Shown in pieces: positions 51,316 to 59,872 of a stretch of 64,000 nucleotides of DNA (position 1 is the first letter of the stretch; every line of letters begins with the position of its first letter). A program made the translations under genes and the position numbers. This stretch comes from Streptomyces sp. NBRC 110035. GTDB taxonomy: Bacteria; Actinomycetota; Actinomycetes; Streptomycetales; Streptomycetaceae. The notes beneath the pieces are model-generated. The model did not search any database. It had not been told where the DNA came from and saw only the letters and a list, made by a program, of their open reading frames with translations. The stretch spans positions 310,001 through 374,000 of the forward strand of contig NZ_BBNN01000018.1 in the NCBI RefSeq assembly GCF_000829695.1, written 5' to 3'.

Positions 51316-51350
51316 GGGGCCCGTCCGGCACGACCCGCCGGACGGGCCCC
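51316..51350. terminator. Hairpin after the aldehyde dehydrogenase
   Basis: Arms 51316-51329 and 51337-51350 pair over 14 bases with a 7-nt loop, 22 bp after the stop. Confidence 0.8.
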
Positions 51351-51359
51351 TCGCGGTCC

Positions 51360-51771
51360 GCCCGGCCCTTCGACATGCACCGCCTGCTCCACTTCGCCCG
51401 CGAGAAGGGACGTCAGGTGGAGCTTCTCGACCTGCTCCACACGGCGAACTTCGCCGAGGAGCGGTCCGTGTTCGGCGACGACGACCGCCTCCTCGAACTC
51501 GCCACCGCCACCGGCCTCGGCACCGGCGCAGCCCGACCCGCAGGCGTACGCCGCCGAGGTGCGCGAGGACCAGCGGGAGGCCGCGGAACTCGGCGCGCGG
51601 GGCGTGCCCTTCTTCGTCCTCGACCGCACGTACGGAGTCTCCGGCGCCCAGCCCGCCGAGGTGTTCACCCAGGCGCTGACCCGGGCCTGGGGCGAGCGGA
51701 CGCCGCTGAGGACCGTCGAGGGTGACGCGGCGGCCTGCGGTCCCGACGGCTGCGCGGTCCCGCAGACCTGA
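51360..51771 (+). pseudogene. Remnant of a DsbA/FrnE-family oxidoreductase
   Basis: Two frames carry the C-terminal part of a FrnE-like DsbA protein. The first reads MHRLLHFAREKGRQVELLDL and NFAEERSVFGDDDRLLELA (51375 to about 51535). The second continues with DPQAYAAEVREDQREAAELG, ARGVPFFVLDRTYGVSGAQP and CGPDGCAVP (about 51537-51771). About 80 N-terminal residues with the CxxC site are absent, directly after the terminator of the preceding gene, and some residues are lost at the frame change. The gene is not functional as an oxidoreductase. Confidence 0.8.
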
Positions 51772-51893
51772 ACCGGCCGCGCCCACGATCCGAACCGGCC
51801 GTGCCCCCACCGCCGATCCACGCCCGGCAGCGCTGCTGCCTTCGTTCGTCCTCGCAGGTCAGGGCGTACTCATAAGGGTTCCTTCGCGGTTCC

Positions 51894-52997
51894 ATGCAGA
51901 ACAGGCCGATGGACGGGGAGAGCCTGGGACCGCAGAGTGATCCCATGGAGACCTTCGAGCATCTCGTCCGTGCCGAGTTCACCCCGAAGAACACCTTCCT
52001 GAACACCGCCGCCAACGCCCTCCTGCCCGCCCGCACCGTGACCGCCCTCGAGGGTGCCGCGCGACTGAGGGCCGAGGGGGGTCCGCTGGATCCGCTGTAC
52101 GACGACGTCGAGGCGAGCCGGGCCGCGTACGCCCGGCTGGCCGGCGTCCCCGTCGAGCGGGTGGCGGTCGGGGCGACCGTCACCCTGTACACCGGGCTGA
52201 TCGCGGCCTCACTGCGGCCGGGGGCCGAGGTGATCACCGTCGAGAACGACTTCGCGTCGGTGCTCAACCCGTTCCACGTCCGCGGCGACCTCACGGTGCG
52301 GGCCGTGCCGCTGGAGCGGCTCGCCGAATCCGTCGGCCCCGAGACCGCTCTCGTCGCCTTCAGCGCCGTGCAGTCCGCCGACGGCCGGATCGCCGATCTG
52401 CCCGCGCTGCGCGAGGCGGCCCGGGAGCACGGAGCACGCACCTACGTCGACTTCTCCCAGGCGATCGGCTGGCTGCCGGTCGAGGCCGGTGCCTTCGACT
52501 ACTCCGTCACCATCGTCTACAAGTGGCTGCTGGGCCCGCACGGCGGAGCCTTCCTGACCGTACCGGAGGACTTCGGGGACCTGGTCCCCGTACAGGCGGG
52601 GTGGGCCGCGGCGGAGGAGCCCTGGAACAGCTGCTACGGACCCGTCGCCGAACTCGCCCGCTCCGCCCGCCGGTTCGACGTGAGCCCCGCCCTCTTCACC
52701 TACGCGGGGCTGCGGAGCTCACTCGAACTCGTCGAGGAGATCGGGGTGGGCGCCGTCCACGCCCACGACGTGGCCCTCGCCGACCGCTTCCGCGCGGGGC
52801 TCGTCGCGCGGGGCCACGGGCCCGTGGACTCGCCCGGTTCGGCGATCGTGTCCGTGCCGGGCCTGGGCCGTCTCCAGCCGGAGTTGAGCAGGGCGGGCCT
52901 GGCCCTGTCCGACCGGGCGGGCCATCTGCGGGCGTCCTTCCACCTCTACAACACCCCGGCGGACGTGGACCGGCTGCTGGAGGCGCTGCCCGGCTGA
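51894..52997 (+). CDS. Class V aminotransferase family PLP enzyme (desulfurase/kynureninase-like)
   Basis: 367 residues as read from the ATG at 51894; starts at 51909 or 51945 are also possible since none has a clear ribosome-binding site. The fold is class V: FLNTAANALLPARTV, VDFSQAIGWLPVEAG (Asp binding the pyridine nitrogen) and SVTIVYKWLLGPHGGAFLTV (K210, the PLP lysine). The cysteine desulfurase active-site cysteine is not evident, so it may act as a lyase, epimerase or aminotransferase. It is convergent with ectD and not obviously part of any operon. Confidence 0.82.
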   Translation: MQNRPMDGESLGPQSDPMETFEHLVRAEFTPKNTFLNTAANALLPARTVTALEGAARLRAEGGPLDPLYDDVEASRAAYARLAGVPVERVAVGATVTLYTGLIAASLRPGAEVITVENDFASVLNPFHVRGDLTVRAVPLERLAESVGPETALVAFSAVQSADGRIADLPALREAAREHGARTYVDFSQAIGWLPVEAGAFDYSVTIVYKWLLGPHGGAFLTVPEDFGDLVPVQAGWAAAEEPWNSCYGPVAELARSARRFDVSPALFTYAGLRSSLELVEEIGVGAVHAHDVALADRFRAGLVARGHGPVDSPGSAIVSVPGLGRLQPELSRAGLALSDRAGHLRASFHLYNTPADVDRLLEALPG

Positions 52998-52998
52998 G

Positions 52999-53026
52999 CC
53001 GGCCCGCGCCCACGGCAGCGGGCCGG
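52999..53026. terminator. Short hairpin between the class V enzyme and ectD
   Basis: Arms 52999-53007 and 53018-53026 pair over 9 bases with a 10-nt loop, in the 113-bp gap between convergent genes. Confidence 0.55.
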
Positions 53027-53110
53027 TGCCTCCCGTCCCACACGAGGAGGCCCGGCCCGCGGTCATGGCCTCGCCGGCCCGTTCACGCCGGCGAGCTCAC
53101 GCCGATGTGC

Positions 53111-54022
53111 TCACCTCACCGGAGTGAAGTCCCGGGCCCCGATGTAGTCGGGCCGCCGGACCGGCGCCGCGAACGGCTCCACGGCCGTGTTGTCGACGCT
53201 GTTGAACACGACGAACACGTTGCTGCGCGGGAACGGCGTGATGTTGTCCCCGGAGCCGTGCATGCAGTTGCAGTCGAACCAGGTCGCCGAGCCGGCCCTG
53301 CCGGTGAACAGCTTGATGCCGTACTCGGACGCCAGCGAGGTCAGCCCCTCGTCGGAGGGCGTGCCCGCGTCCTGCATCTGCAGCGACTTCTTGTAGTTGT
53401 CCTTCGGCGTGGCCCCCGCGCACCCGAGGAACGTCTTGTGCGACCCCGGCATGATCATGAGGCCGCCGTTGGTGTCGAAGTTCTCGGTGAGCGCGATCGA
53501 CACGGACACCGTCCGCATCCGCGGCAGACCGTCCTCGGCGTGCCAGGTCTCGAAGTCCGAGTGCCAGTAGAAGCCACTGGCCCCGAAACCCGGCTTGACG
53601 TTGATCCGCGACTGGTGGACGTAGACGTCGGAGCCGAGGATCTGCCGGGCCCGGCCGACGACGCGTTCGTCGCGCACGAGCCGCGCGAACACCTCGCTGA
53701 TCCGGTGGACCTCGAAGACGGACCGGATCTCCTTGGACTGCGGCTCGACGATCGACCGGTCGTCGGCCCGGATCGCCGGGTCGGAGACCAGCCGGTTCAG
53801 TTCGTCCCGGTAGACGGCGACCTCGTCGTCGGTGATCAGCTGATCGATGGCGAGGAAGCCGTCACGCTCGAACGAGCCGAGGTCGACCGGAGCGATCGGG
53901 CCGGGGGCGTCGGGGGCGCCCCAGACGACCGGGTCCTGCCGAGGGGTGAGCACCTCGGTGTGGCCCCGGGTGGGATAGAGGTCGGGGACGTGTGTCTGGG
54001 TACTGGTGGTAGCGGTGGTCAT
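53111..54022 (-). CDS. ectD: Ectoine hydroxylase
   Basis: 303 residues, usual for EctD. The iron facial triad is present: H154 and D156 in FYWHSDFETWH, H255 in CNCMHGSGDN. The EctD signature region GFGASGFYWHSDFETWHAED is intact, and the 2-oxoglutarate arginine is probably in PFPRSNVF. The enzyme is an Fe(II)/2-oxoglutarate dioxygenase that makes 5-hydroxyectoine from ectoine. It starts 7 bp after the ectC stop and is the last gene of ectABCD, so hydroxyectoine is expected under osmotic or heat stress. Confidence 0.96.
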   Translation of the reverse strand: MTTATTSTQTHVPDLYPTRGHTEVLTPRQDPVVWGAPDAPGPIAPVDLGSFERDGFLAIDQLITDDEVAVYRDELNRLVSDPAIRADDRSIVEPQSKEIRSVFEVHRISEVFARLVRDERVVGRARQILGSDVYVHQSRINVKPGFGASGFYWHSDFETWHAEDGLPRMRTVSVSIALTENFDTNGGLMIMPGSHKTFLGCAGATPKDNYKKSLQMQDAGTPSDEGLTSLASEYGIKLFTGRAGSATWFDCNCMHGSGDNITPFPRSNVFVVFNSVDNTAVEPFAAPVRRPDYIGARDFTPVR

Positions 54023-54029
54023 GGAAACC

Positions 54030-54428
54030 TCACACCTCCTCGGTGAGCAGCGGGTATACGCCGTTCTCGTCGTGGTCCTCCCGTCCGGTGACGGGCGGGT
54101 TGAAGACGCAGAGGCAGCGGAAGTCCTTCTTGACCCGCAGCGTGTGCTTCTCGTGCCCGTCGAGGAGGTACATCGTTCCGGGCGTGATCGTGTGCGTCAG
54201 CCCGGATTCGTGGTCGGTGAGTTCTGCCTCGCCCTCCACACAGACGACGGCCTCGATGTGGTTCGCGTACCACATCGATGTCTCCGTACCGGCGTACAGG
54301 ACGGTCTCGTGCAGGGAGAAGCCCACGTTCTCCTTGGCGAGGACGATGCGCTTGCTCTCCCAGGTACCGGACGCGGACTTCACGTGCCGGTCGGTACCCT
54401 CGATCTCCTTGAAGGAACGGACAATCAC
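54030..54428 (-). CDS. ectC: Ectoine synthase
   Basis: 132 residues from a GTG, the standard EctC length. The cupin core is clear: [18 protein letters not shown] at the start, [34 protein letters not shown] and [17 protein letters not shown]. It closes the ring of N-gamma-acetyl-diaminobutyrate to ectoine. GAGGAGG lies 12 bases before the start. An unusually long gap of 180 bp, with a strong hairpin, separates it from ectB. Confidence 0.96.
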   Translation of the reverse strand: MIVRSFKEIEGTDRHVKSASGTWESKRIVLAKENVGFSLHETVLYAGTETSMWYANHIEAVVCVEGEAELTDHESGLTHTITPGTMYLLDGHEKHTLRVKKDFRCLCVFNPPVTGREDHDENGVYPLLTEEV

Positions 54429-54474
54429 GGTGCTGCGATGCCTCCTCGGTGGTGGTGCTGGTACTGCCTGCGGG

Positions 54475-54512
54475 CCGTCCGGGTCCCGGGCCGAGGCCCG
54501 GGACCCGGACGG
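54475..54512. promoter_or_regulatory. 18-bp hairpin in the ectB-ectC gap
   Basis: Arms 54475-54492 and 54495-54512 are fully complementary with only GA between them, so in practice a 16- or 17-bp stem with a tetraloop. It lies in the transcript between ectB and ectC, 47 bp before ectC, and could act as a partial terminator or as an RNA processing or stability element. Confidence 0.75.
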
Positions 54513-54588
54513 TTCAGCAGACGATTCAGGTGGTCACCCTGGTCCGGGTGGCCCGGATCGGCCGGATCATTCCGGCGGTCCTCCGGGC

Positions 54589-54611
54589 GGTCGGGGCGGT
54601 CGGGGCGGTCA
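54589..54611. repeat. Short tandem GGTCGGGGC repeats at the end of ectB
   Basis: The 9-mer GGTCGGGGC occurs at 54589-54597 and 54598-54606, with a broken third copy at 54607 that includes the ectB stop codon on the minus strand. Related GG-rich units run back to 54541. Confidence 0.6.
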
Positions 54612-55880
54612 GGCGGTCTCGCGGACGGCGCGGGCCAGCGTGGTCAGTCCCTCGTCCAGCTCTTCCGGGGTGATCGTCAGGGCCGGGAGCAGCTTGACGA
54701 CCTCGCTCTCCGGGCCGGACGTCTCGATCAGCAGCCCGAGCTCGAAGGCGCGCGCGGCGATGCGCCCGGCCCGCGCCTTGTCGTGGAACTCCATGCCCCA
54801 CACGAGCCCGCGACCGCGGTACTCCTTCACGTCGGCGGGGTTCTCCTCGGCGATGGCGGCCATCGCCTGCTCGACCTGCTCGCCGCGGGCGCGGGTCTGC
54901 TTCTCCATCGCCGACCCGTCGGCCCAGTACGCCTCCAGGGCGGCGGTCGCCGTGACGAAGGCGGGGTTGTTGCCGCGGAAGGTGCCGTTGTGCTCGCCCG
55001 GCTCCCAGACGTCCAGCTCGGGCTTGAACAGGCACAGCGACATCGGCAGTCCGTAGCCGCTGATCGACTTGGACACCGTGACGATGTCGGGCGTGATGCC
55101 GGCCTCCTCGAAGGAGAAGAAGGCGCCGGTGCGGCCACAGCCCATCTGGATGTCGTCGACGATCAGCAGCATGTCCTGGCGTTCGCACAGCTCGGCCAGG
55201 GCCCGCAGCCACTCGGTCCGGGCGACGTTGATGCCGCCCTCGCCCTGCACGGTCTCGACGATCACCGCGGCGGGCTTGTTGAGGCCGGAGCCCTGGTCCT
55301 CCAGCAGCCGCTCGAACCACAGGAAGTCGGGGACCTGGCCGTCGAAGTAGTTGTCGAACGGCATCGGTGTGCCGTGCACCAGCGGAATGCCCGCGCCGGC
55401 GCGCTTGAAGGCGTTGCCGGTGACGGCGAGCGAGCCCAGCGACATGCCGTGGAAGGCGTTGGTGAACGAGACGATCGCCTCGCGGCCCTTCACCTTCCGG
55501 GCCAGCTTCAGCGCCGACTCCACGGCGTTGGTGCCGGTCGGGCCCGGGAACATGACCTTGTACGGCAGGTCGCGCGGACGCAGGATCCAGTTCTGGAGGG
55601 ACTCCAGGAACACGCGTTTGGCGGTGGTCGACATGTCGAGCCCGTGCGTGACGCCGTCCCGCTCCAGGTAGTCGATCAGGGCTCGTTTCAGTACGGGGTT
55701 GTTGTGGCCGTAGTTGAGTGATCCGGCTCCGGCGAAGAAGTCGAGGTACTCGTGGCCGTCCTCGTCGTACATGCGGCTGCCGTGCGCGCGGTCGAACACG
55801 GTGGGCCAGCCGCGGCAGTAGCTGCGTACCTCGGACTCGAGGGTCTCGAAGACGCTCAGATCGGGCTGGGTGATGGTCAC
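54609..55880 (-). CDS. ectB: Diaminobutyrate-2-oxoglutarate transaminase
   Basis: 423 residues from a GTG. It is a class III aminotransferase: GTNAVESALKLARKVKGRE, SFTNAFHGMSLGSLAVTGN, IVETVQGEGGINVAR, LIVDDIQMGCGRTGAFF and VSKSISGYGLPMSL (K271, PLP lysine). EctB converts aspartate semialdehyde to L-2,4-diaminobutyrate with glutamate as donor. It lies 88 bp after ectA on the same strand. Length and motifs match EctB without gaps. Confidence 0.96.
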   Translation of the reverse strand: MTITQPDLSVFETLESEVRSYCRGWPTVFDRAHGSRMYDEDGHEYLDFFAGAGSLNYGHNNPVLKRALIDYLERDGVTHGLDMSTTAKRVFLESLQNWILRPRDLPYKVMFPGPTGTNAVESALKLARKVKGREAIVSFTNAFHGMSLGSLAVTGNAFKRAGAGIPLVHGTPMPFDNYFDGQVPDFLWFERLLEDQGSGLNKPAAVIVETVQGEGGINVARTEWLRALAELCERQDMLLIVDDIQMGCGRTGAFFSFEEAGITPDIVTVSKSISGYGLPMSLCLFKPELDVWEPGEHNGTFRGNNPAFVTATAALEAYWADGSAMEKQTRARGEQVEQAMAAIAEENPADVKEYRGRGLVWGMEFHDKARAGRIAARAFELGLLIETSGPESEVVKLLPALTITPEELDEGLTTLARAVRETA

Positions 55881-55968
55881 GACGAATCGCTCCTCGGTGG
55901 CGTGGGAGGTCAGAGGGAGTCAGGGGGAAGCGGAGTGACGCACGGGCCCCTGCGCGCGGGGCCGGCGG

Positions 55969-56475
55969 TCAGGGGGAGAGGGGACCGATGCGGTACAGGA
56001 CCTCGGGGTCGTGCGGCCCGTCGGGGAACTGCTCCGCCTCGAACAGCACCTCGCGCTCCAGCCGGGCCCCGTGGCGCTCGGCGAACGCGGTGAACAGGCG
56101 CTCGGACGCGGTGTTCCCCGGTGTGATGGTGGTCTCCACGGTGGTCACTCCGTGTTCCGCGATGGTCCGTGCGACCAGACCGTCGAGCAGAGCGGCGGCC
56201 AGGCCACGGCCGCGGTGCGTCTCGTCCACCGCGACCTGCCAGACGAGCAGGGTGTGCGGGCTGTCCGGCCGTACGTAGCCGGTGACGAAGCCGATCGGCT
56301 CCCCGCCGGCGTCACGCGCGACGGCGGATGTGGCGGCGAAGTCCCGGCACCACAGGAGATAGCTGTACGACGAGTTCAGGTCGAGGGTTTTCGAGTCCCT
56401 TGCTATCCGCCACAGCGCGGCTCCGTCCGCCAGGGCGGGGCGGTCGATTTGCGGGTCTGCTTGTGCGGCAGTCAT
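55969..56475 (-). CDS. ectA: Diaminobutyrate acetyltransferase
   Basis: 168 residues. The GNAT acetyl-CoA site is AVDETHRGRGLAAALLDGLV, with LWRIARDSKTLDLNSSYSYL at the start as usual for EctA. It acetylates diaminobutyrate at the gamma nitrogen. The ATG at 56475 has no clear ribosome-binding site. In its 62-base leader lies an inverted repeat TTACC-CA-GGTAA (56487-56498). It is the first gene of the ectABCD operon. Confidence 0.95.
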   Translation of the reverse strand: MTAAQADPQIDRPALADGAALWRIARDSKTLDLNSSYSYLLWCRDFAATSAVARDAGGEPIGFVTGYVRPDSPHTLLVWQVAVDETHRGRGLAAALLDGLVARTIAEHGVTTVETTITPGNTASERLFTAFAERHGARLEREVLFEAEQFPDGPHDPEVLYRIGPLSP

Positions 56476-56543
56476 GTGAATTGAACTTACCCAGGTAAAT
56501 TCGAAATTGCATCGGCTGCCGGGGTTACCTGAGCGACTCGTCT

Positions 56544-56571
56544 ATGTTATCGCGCGGGCGTGAGGCCGCAA
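56544..56571 (-). promoter_or_regulatory. Candidate promoter of ectABCD
   Basis: On the minus strand TTGCGG (56571-56566) and TAACAT (56549-56544) are 16 bases apart. The transcript would start near 56537, about 62 bases before ectA. Confidence 0.5.
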
Positions 56572-56838
56572 GTGGAAGCCTGGCGGAATGCCCCTTTTTG
56601 GGTAGTACTTAAGCCGCGAAGCGGACACTTTGTGGAGCCGGTCACAAGTGTGTAACTCCCGTGAGGGCGGCCCGGGCGTGCTGCTCCCGCCTGCCCGAAT
56701 CGATGTGTTTACGCTTCAAAAAAGCGGGCAGAAGAAGATGGGAAGCTGCCCTGGAAAGTAATATTGAAATAAGCGGGAGAAGAGGGAGGGGAATACCCCT
56801 CGAGGGCTTCTGGTAATCCCATGGAATTCACGCTCCGG
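56572..56838. other. AT-richer intergenic stretch upstream of ectA
   Basis: Parts of this stretch (about 56590-56660 and 56700-56800) are clearly poorer in GC than the rest of the window. It holds CGCTT-CAAAA-AAGCG (56712-56726), a short hairpin-like repeat, and AT-rich words such as TAATATTGAAATAA. No gene fits. It separates ectA from the terminal end of the aminotransferase gene 56839-57972, so it may hold long-range control sites of the ect operon. Confidence 0.5.
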
Positions 56839-57972
56839 TTACTCGCCCGCCGACTGCCCGGACCCCGGTCGGTGCCAGCCGCGGTCGGCGGCCCGCAGGG
56901 CCCCGGGTACGTCCACCGTCAGGCCCTGATCCGCCAGCGCCGTGCCCAGGGCCGTCAGGCTCGCCCGGACCGCACCCCGGGTCGCGTCGGGGCCGTAGTG
57001 GTTGACGCGGATCATCTCGCCGGCCAGTGCCCCGCCCCCCGCGGCCAGGGGCGGCGCAGGGTCCACGGCCAGGGCGCGCGCCACCAGACCGGAGGCCACC
57101 GAGCCCGACGGGGCCCGCAGGGTCGTGGCGACCGGGGCCGCCTGGGCCGCGTCGTGGACGTACGGCTCCAGGCCGCCGCCCAGTGCGAGTGCACCCGCCC
57201 GGGTCGCCGCCGCGGCCGCCGCGTGCCGTGCCGTCACCGCGTCCAGGCCCACGGCCTCGATACGCTCCACGCACGCCTCCAGCGCCAGCATCTCCAGTTG
57301 CGCCGGCGCGTGCGGCAACGCCGTGCGGCCCCCGTCGATCCAGCGCTGCTTCCAGTCCAGCAGGGACAGGTACGAGTGACGCGGTGCCCGCGGGTTCGCC
57401 GCCATCCGGGCCCATGCCCGCCCGCTCACCGACACCGCCGACACGCCGGCCGGGCCGCCCATCGCCTTCTGGGCCCCGATCACGCACAGATCCACACCCC
57501 ACGCGTCCGGGAGCACCGGCTCCGCCCCGATCGACGCCACCGCGTCCAGGTAGAACAGCGCCCCGTGCGCCCGCACCGCCTCGCCGATCTCCGCGACCGG
57601 GTTGGTGTTGCCGGTGGCCGCCTCCGCGTGCACCAGGGAGACGAAGTCGATCTCCGGGTGCGCGGCGAAGGCCTCGCGGATTTGCCCGGCCGTCACCGCC
57701 GTGTGGAACGGCACCGTCAGGTCGATCACCGTGGCGCCGCAGTCCCGCAGCCAGTCGCCGAAGGTCTGCCCGTACGGGCCCGTGACGACGTTCAGCGCGG
57801 TCGTGCCGGGTCCGGCGGCCGCGCGGATCGCGCCCTCCAGCGGCAGCAACGCCTCGCCCTGCATGATCACGACGTCCTGCGTGGTGTTCAGCAGCCGCGC
57901 CACACCGTCCTCGATCGAGGCGAAGTGTGCGGTGCTCAGCGGGGCCAGACCGAGGAAGGGGTGGGTGCTCAC
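56839..57972 (-). CDS. Class V aminotransferase, alanine-glyoxylate/serine-pyruvate type
   Basis: 377 residues from a GTG with GGAGAG about 8 bases upstream. The fold is class V: VVIMQGEALLPLEGAIRAAA, VHAEAATGNTNPVAEIG, FYLDAVASIGAEPV and VIGAQKAMGGPAGVSAVSVS (K169, PLP lysine). Such enzymes transaminate alanine or serine with glyoxylate or pyruvate, or act on aminophosphonates and ureidoglycine. It is divergent from the polar amino-acid importer, which may supply its substrate. The last about 20 residues are polar and variable. Confidence 0.83.
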   Translation of the reverse strand: MSTHPFLGLAPLSTAHFASIEDGVARLLNTTQDVVIMQGEALLPLEGAIRAAAGPGTTALNVVTGPYGQTFGDWLRDCGATVIDLTVPFHTAVTAGQIREAFAAHPEIDFVSLVHAEAATGNTNPVAEIGEAVRAHGALFYLDAVASIGAEPVLPDAWGVDLCVIGAQKAMGGPAGVSAVSVSGRAWARMAANPRAPRHSYLSLLDWKQRWIDGGRTALPHAPAQLEMLALEACVERIEAVGLDAVTARHAAAAAATRAGALALGGGLEPYVHDAAQAAPVATTLRAPSGSVASGLVARALAVDPAPPLAAGGGALAGEMIRVNHYGPDATRGAVRASLTALGTALADQGLTVDVPGALRAADRGWHRPGSGQSAGE

Positions 57973-58117
57973 GGGGGTGCTCTCCAGATCGCGGCTCTAC
58001 GGGTTCCGACGGGCTCGAGCGTATCCGGCCCCCCGGAGGGCAGCCCGGCCCGGCGTCCGAGGGCCCGGCCCGACGCCCGGTTCCCAGGCCGGGCGATGCC
58101 GTAGCCATCGGTTTGGT

Positions 58118-58145
58118 TTGAGGAACCCAAACTTCTCCTTATAAT
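58118..58145 (+). promoter_or_regulatory. Strong vegetative promoter of the amino-acid importer
   Basis: TTGAGG (58118-58123) and a perfect TATAAT (58140-58145) are 16 bases apart. An inverted TTTGG/CCAAA pair (58112-58116 and 58127-58131) overlaps the -35, which could be an operator. Confidence 0.7.
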
Positions 58146-58179
58146 CGGAACCTCGCCTGTTCCCTACCAGGAGGCCTCA

Positions 58180-59034
58180 GTGAAGACGCTCCTCGGCCGC
58201 AGGACCCGCGTCCTGGCCGCCACCACCGCGACGGCCGGGCTGGTGCTCCTGACCGCCTGCACCTCCACCGACGACGGGGACGGCAGCGCCTCCAGGACCG
58301 TGGCCGGCGGCGTCGAACTCGCCAGGGCGGGGCAGCTCACCACCTGCACCCACCTCCCGTACCCGCCCTTCCAGTCGGAGATCGACGGCAAGGTGCAGGG
58401 CTTCGACGTGGCCCTGGTCGACCTCGTCGCCGAGGACCTGGAAGTGAAGCAGGAGATCCTCGACACGCCGTTCGAGAACTTCAAGACCGGCGCCTTCCTC
58501 AACTCCGGTGAGTGCGACCTGGCCGCGGCCGGTATGACCATCACCGACGAGCGCAAGAAGAACGTCGACTTCTCGGACCCGTACTTCAACGCCACCCAGG
58601 CCGTCCTCGTCGACAAGTCGGCCGGCGTCACCTCGCTCGCCGACGTGAAGTCGAAGAACGTCGAGCTCGGCGCCCAGGCGCAGACCACCGGCGAGGACTA
58701 CGTCAAGGGGGAGGGCTTCGACCCGGTCTCCTTCGAGTCCTCCGACGCCGTCCTCAACGGCCTGCGCGCCGGCCAGGTGAAGGCCGTCGTCATCGACTTC
58801 CCGGTGGTCCAGGGCTGGCTCAAGGACAAGGCCACCGCCGACGCCTACGAGGTCGTCGACAACCTCGACACCGGCGAGCAGTACGGCTTCACGGTGAAGA
58901 AGGGCAACGCCGCGCTGCAGAAGGCCATCAACAAGGCGCTCTCGGACGCCAAGGAGGACGGCACGTACAAGAAGCTGTACGAGCAGTGGATCGGCCCGTA
59001 CGACGAGTCCGCCGCCTCGCCGGCCGCATCCTGA
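58180..59034 (+). CDS. Polar amino-acid ABC transporter substrate-binding lipoprotein
   Basis: 284 residues from a GTG with AGGAGG upstream. Lipobox LLTAC. SBP_bac_3 features: YPPFQSEIDGKVQGFDVALV, FENFKTGAFLNSGECDLAAA, GMTITDERKKNVDFSDPYF and TTGEDYVKGEG. The ligand is probably a polar amino acid; which one is not evident. It heads a three-gene importer with permease (4 bp later) and ATPase. Confidence 0.92.
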   Translation: MKTLLGRRTRVLAATTATAGLVLLTACTSTDDGDGSASRTVAGGVELARAGQLTTCTHLPYPPFQSEIDGKVQGFDVALVDLVAEDLEVKQEILDTPFENFKTGAFLNSGECDLAAAGMTITDERKKNVDFSDPYFNATQAVLVDKSAGVTSLADVKSKNVELGAQAQTTGEDYVKGEGFDPVSFESSDAVLNGLRAGQVKAVVIDFPVVQGWLKDKATADAYEVVDNLDTGEQYGFTVKKGNAALQKAINKALSDAKEDGTYKKLYEQWIGPYDESAASPAAS

Positions 59035-59038
59035 TCCG

Positions 59039-59872
59039 ATGGCCGACACGAAGGTGCCCCCGGAGCTGAGGAAGAAGGGGCTCACCCGGAGCCAGAAGCG
59101 CCGGCTGTCGCGCGGCGCCCAGTACGTCGTCTTCGCCGCCGCCGTGATCGTCTTCGCGGTCTCGGCGGACTGGGGCAGGCTGCAGAACCAGTTCGCGCAG
59201 GCCGACATCGCCGAGCGGATGTTCCCGGAGATCATCACCCTGGCACTGAAGAACACGGTGCTCTACACGGTGACCGGCTTCGCCGTCGGGCTGGCCCTCG
59301 GCATGGTCGTCGCGCTGATGCGGCTGTCGTCGGTCGGCCCGTACCGCTGGCTGGCGGGCATCTACATCGAGATCTTCCGCGGTCTGCCCGCCCTGCTGAT
59401 CTTCATCTTCATCGGCGTGGCCGTGCCGCTCGCCTTCCCCGGCACCGAGATCATCGGCGGCACCTACGGCAAGGTCGCCCTCGCGCTCGGCCTGGTGGCC
59501 GCCGCCTACATGGCCGAGACGATCCGCGCGGGCATCCAGGCGGTGCCCAAGGGGCAGATGGAGGCGGCCCGTTCACTGGGCTTCTCGCCCGCGCGGGCCA
59601 TGGTCTCGATCATCATCCCGCAGGCGTTCCGGATCATCCTGCCGCCGCTCACCAACGAACTCGTCCTGCTCTTCAAGGACTCCTCGCTGGTGCTGTTCCT
59701 CGGTGTCACGCTGGAGGAGCGCGAACTGTCCAAGTACGGCCGCGACCTGGCCAGCCAGACCGCCAACTCCACCCCGATCCTGGTCGCCGGCCTGTGCTAC
59801 CTGCTGATCACCATCCCGCTCGGCTTCGTCGTACGCCGTATGGAGGCCAAGGCCCAGGAGGCCGTCACATGA
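59039..59872 (+). CDS. Polar amino-acid ABC transporter permease (HisM family)
   Basis: 277 residues. After a basic 30-residue start there are about five membrane segments. The EAA loop is [20 protein letters not shown], and [15 protein letters not shown]-like sequence ([18 protein letters not shown]) marks the first core helix. [14 protein letters not shown] is typical of the family. Only one permease gene is present, so it likely acts as a homodimer. It overlaps the ATPase gene by four bases. Confidence 0.92.
   Translation: MADTKVPPELRKKGLTRSQKRRLSRGAQYVVFAAAVIVFAVSADWGRLQNQFAQADIAERMFPEIITLALKNTVLYTVTGFAVGLALGMVVALMRLSSVGPYRWLAGIYIEIFRGLPALLIFIFIGVAVPLAFPGTEIIGGTYGKVALALGLVAAAYMAETIRAGIQAVPKGQMEAARSLGFSPARAMVSIIIPQAFRIILPPLTNELVLLFKDSSLVLFLGVTLEERELSKYGRDLASQTANSTPILVAGLCYLLITIPLGFVVRRMEAKAQEAVT

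Noticed and set aside
51894-52997. Assignment of the class V enzyme as a second SufS
   Set aside because: The active-site cysteine segment seen in SufS (HHCARP) is absent and there are no SUF genes around it.
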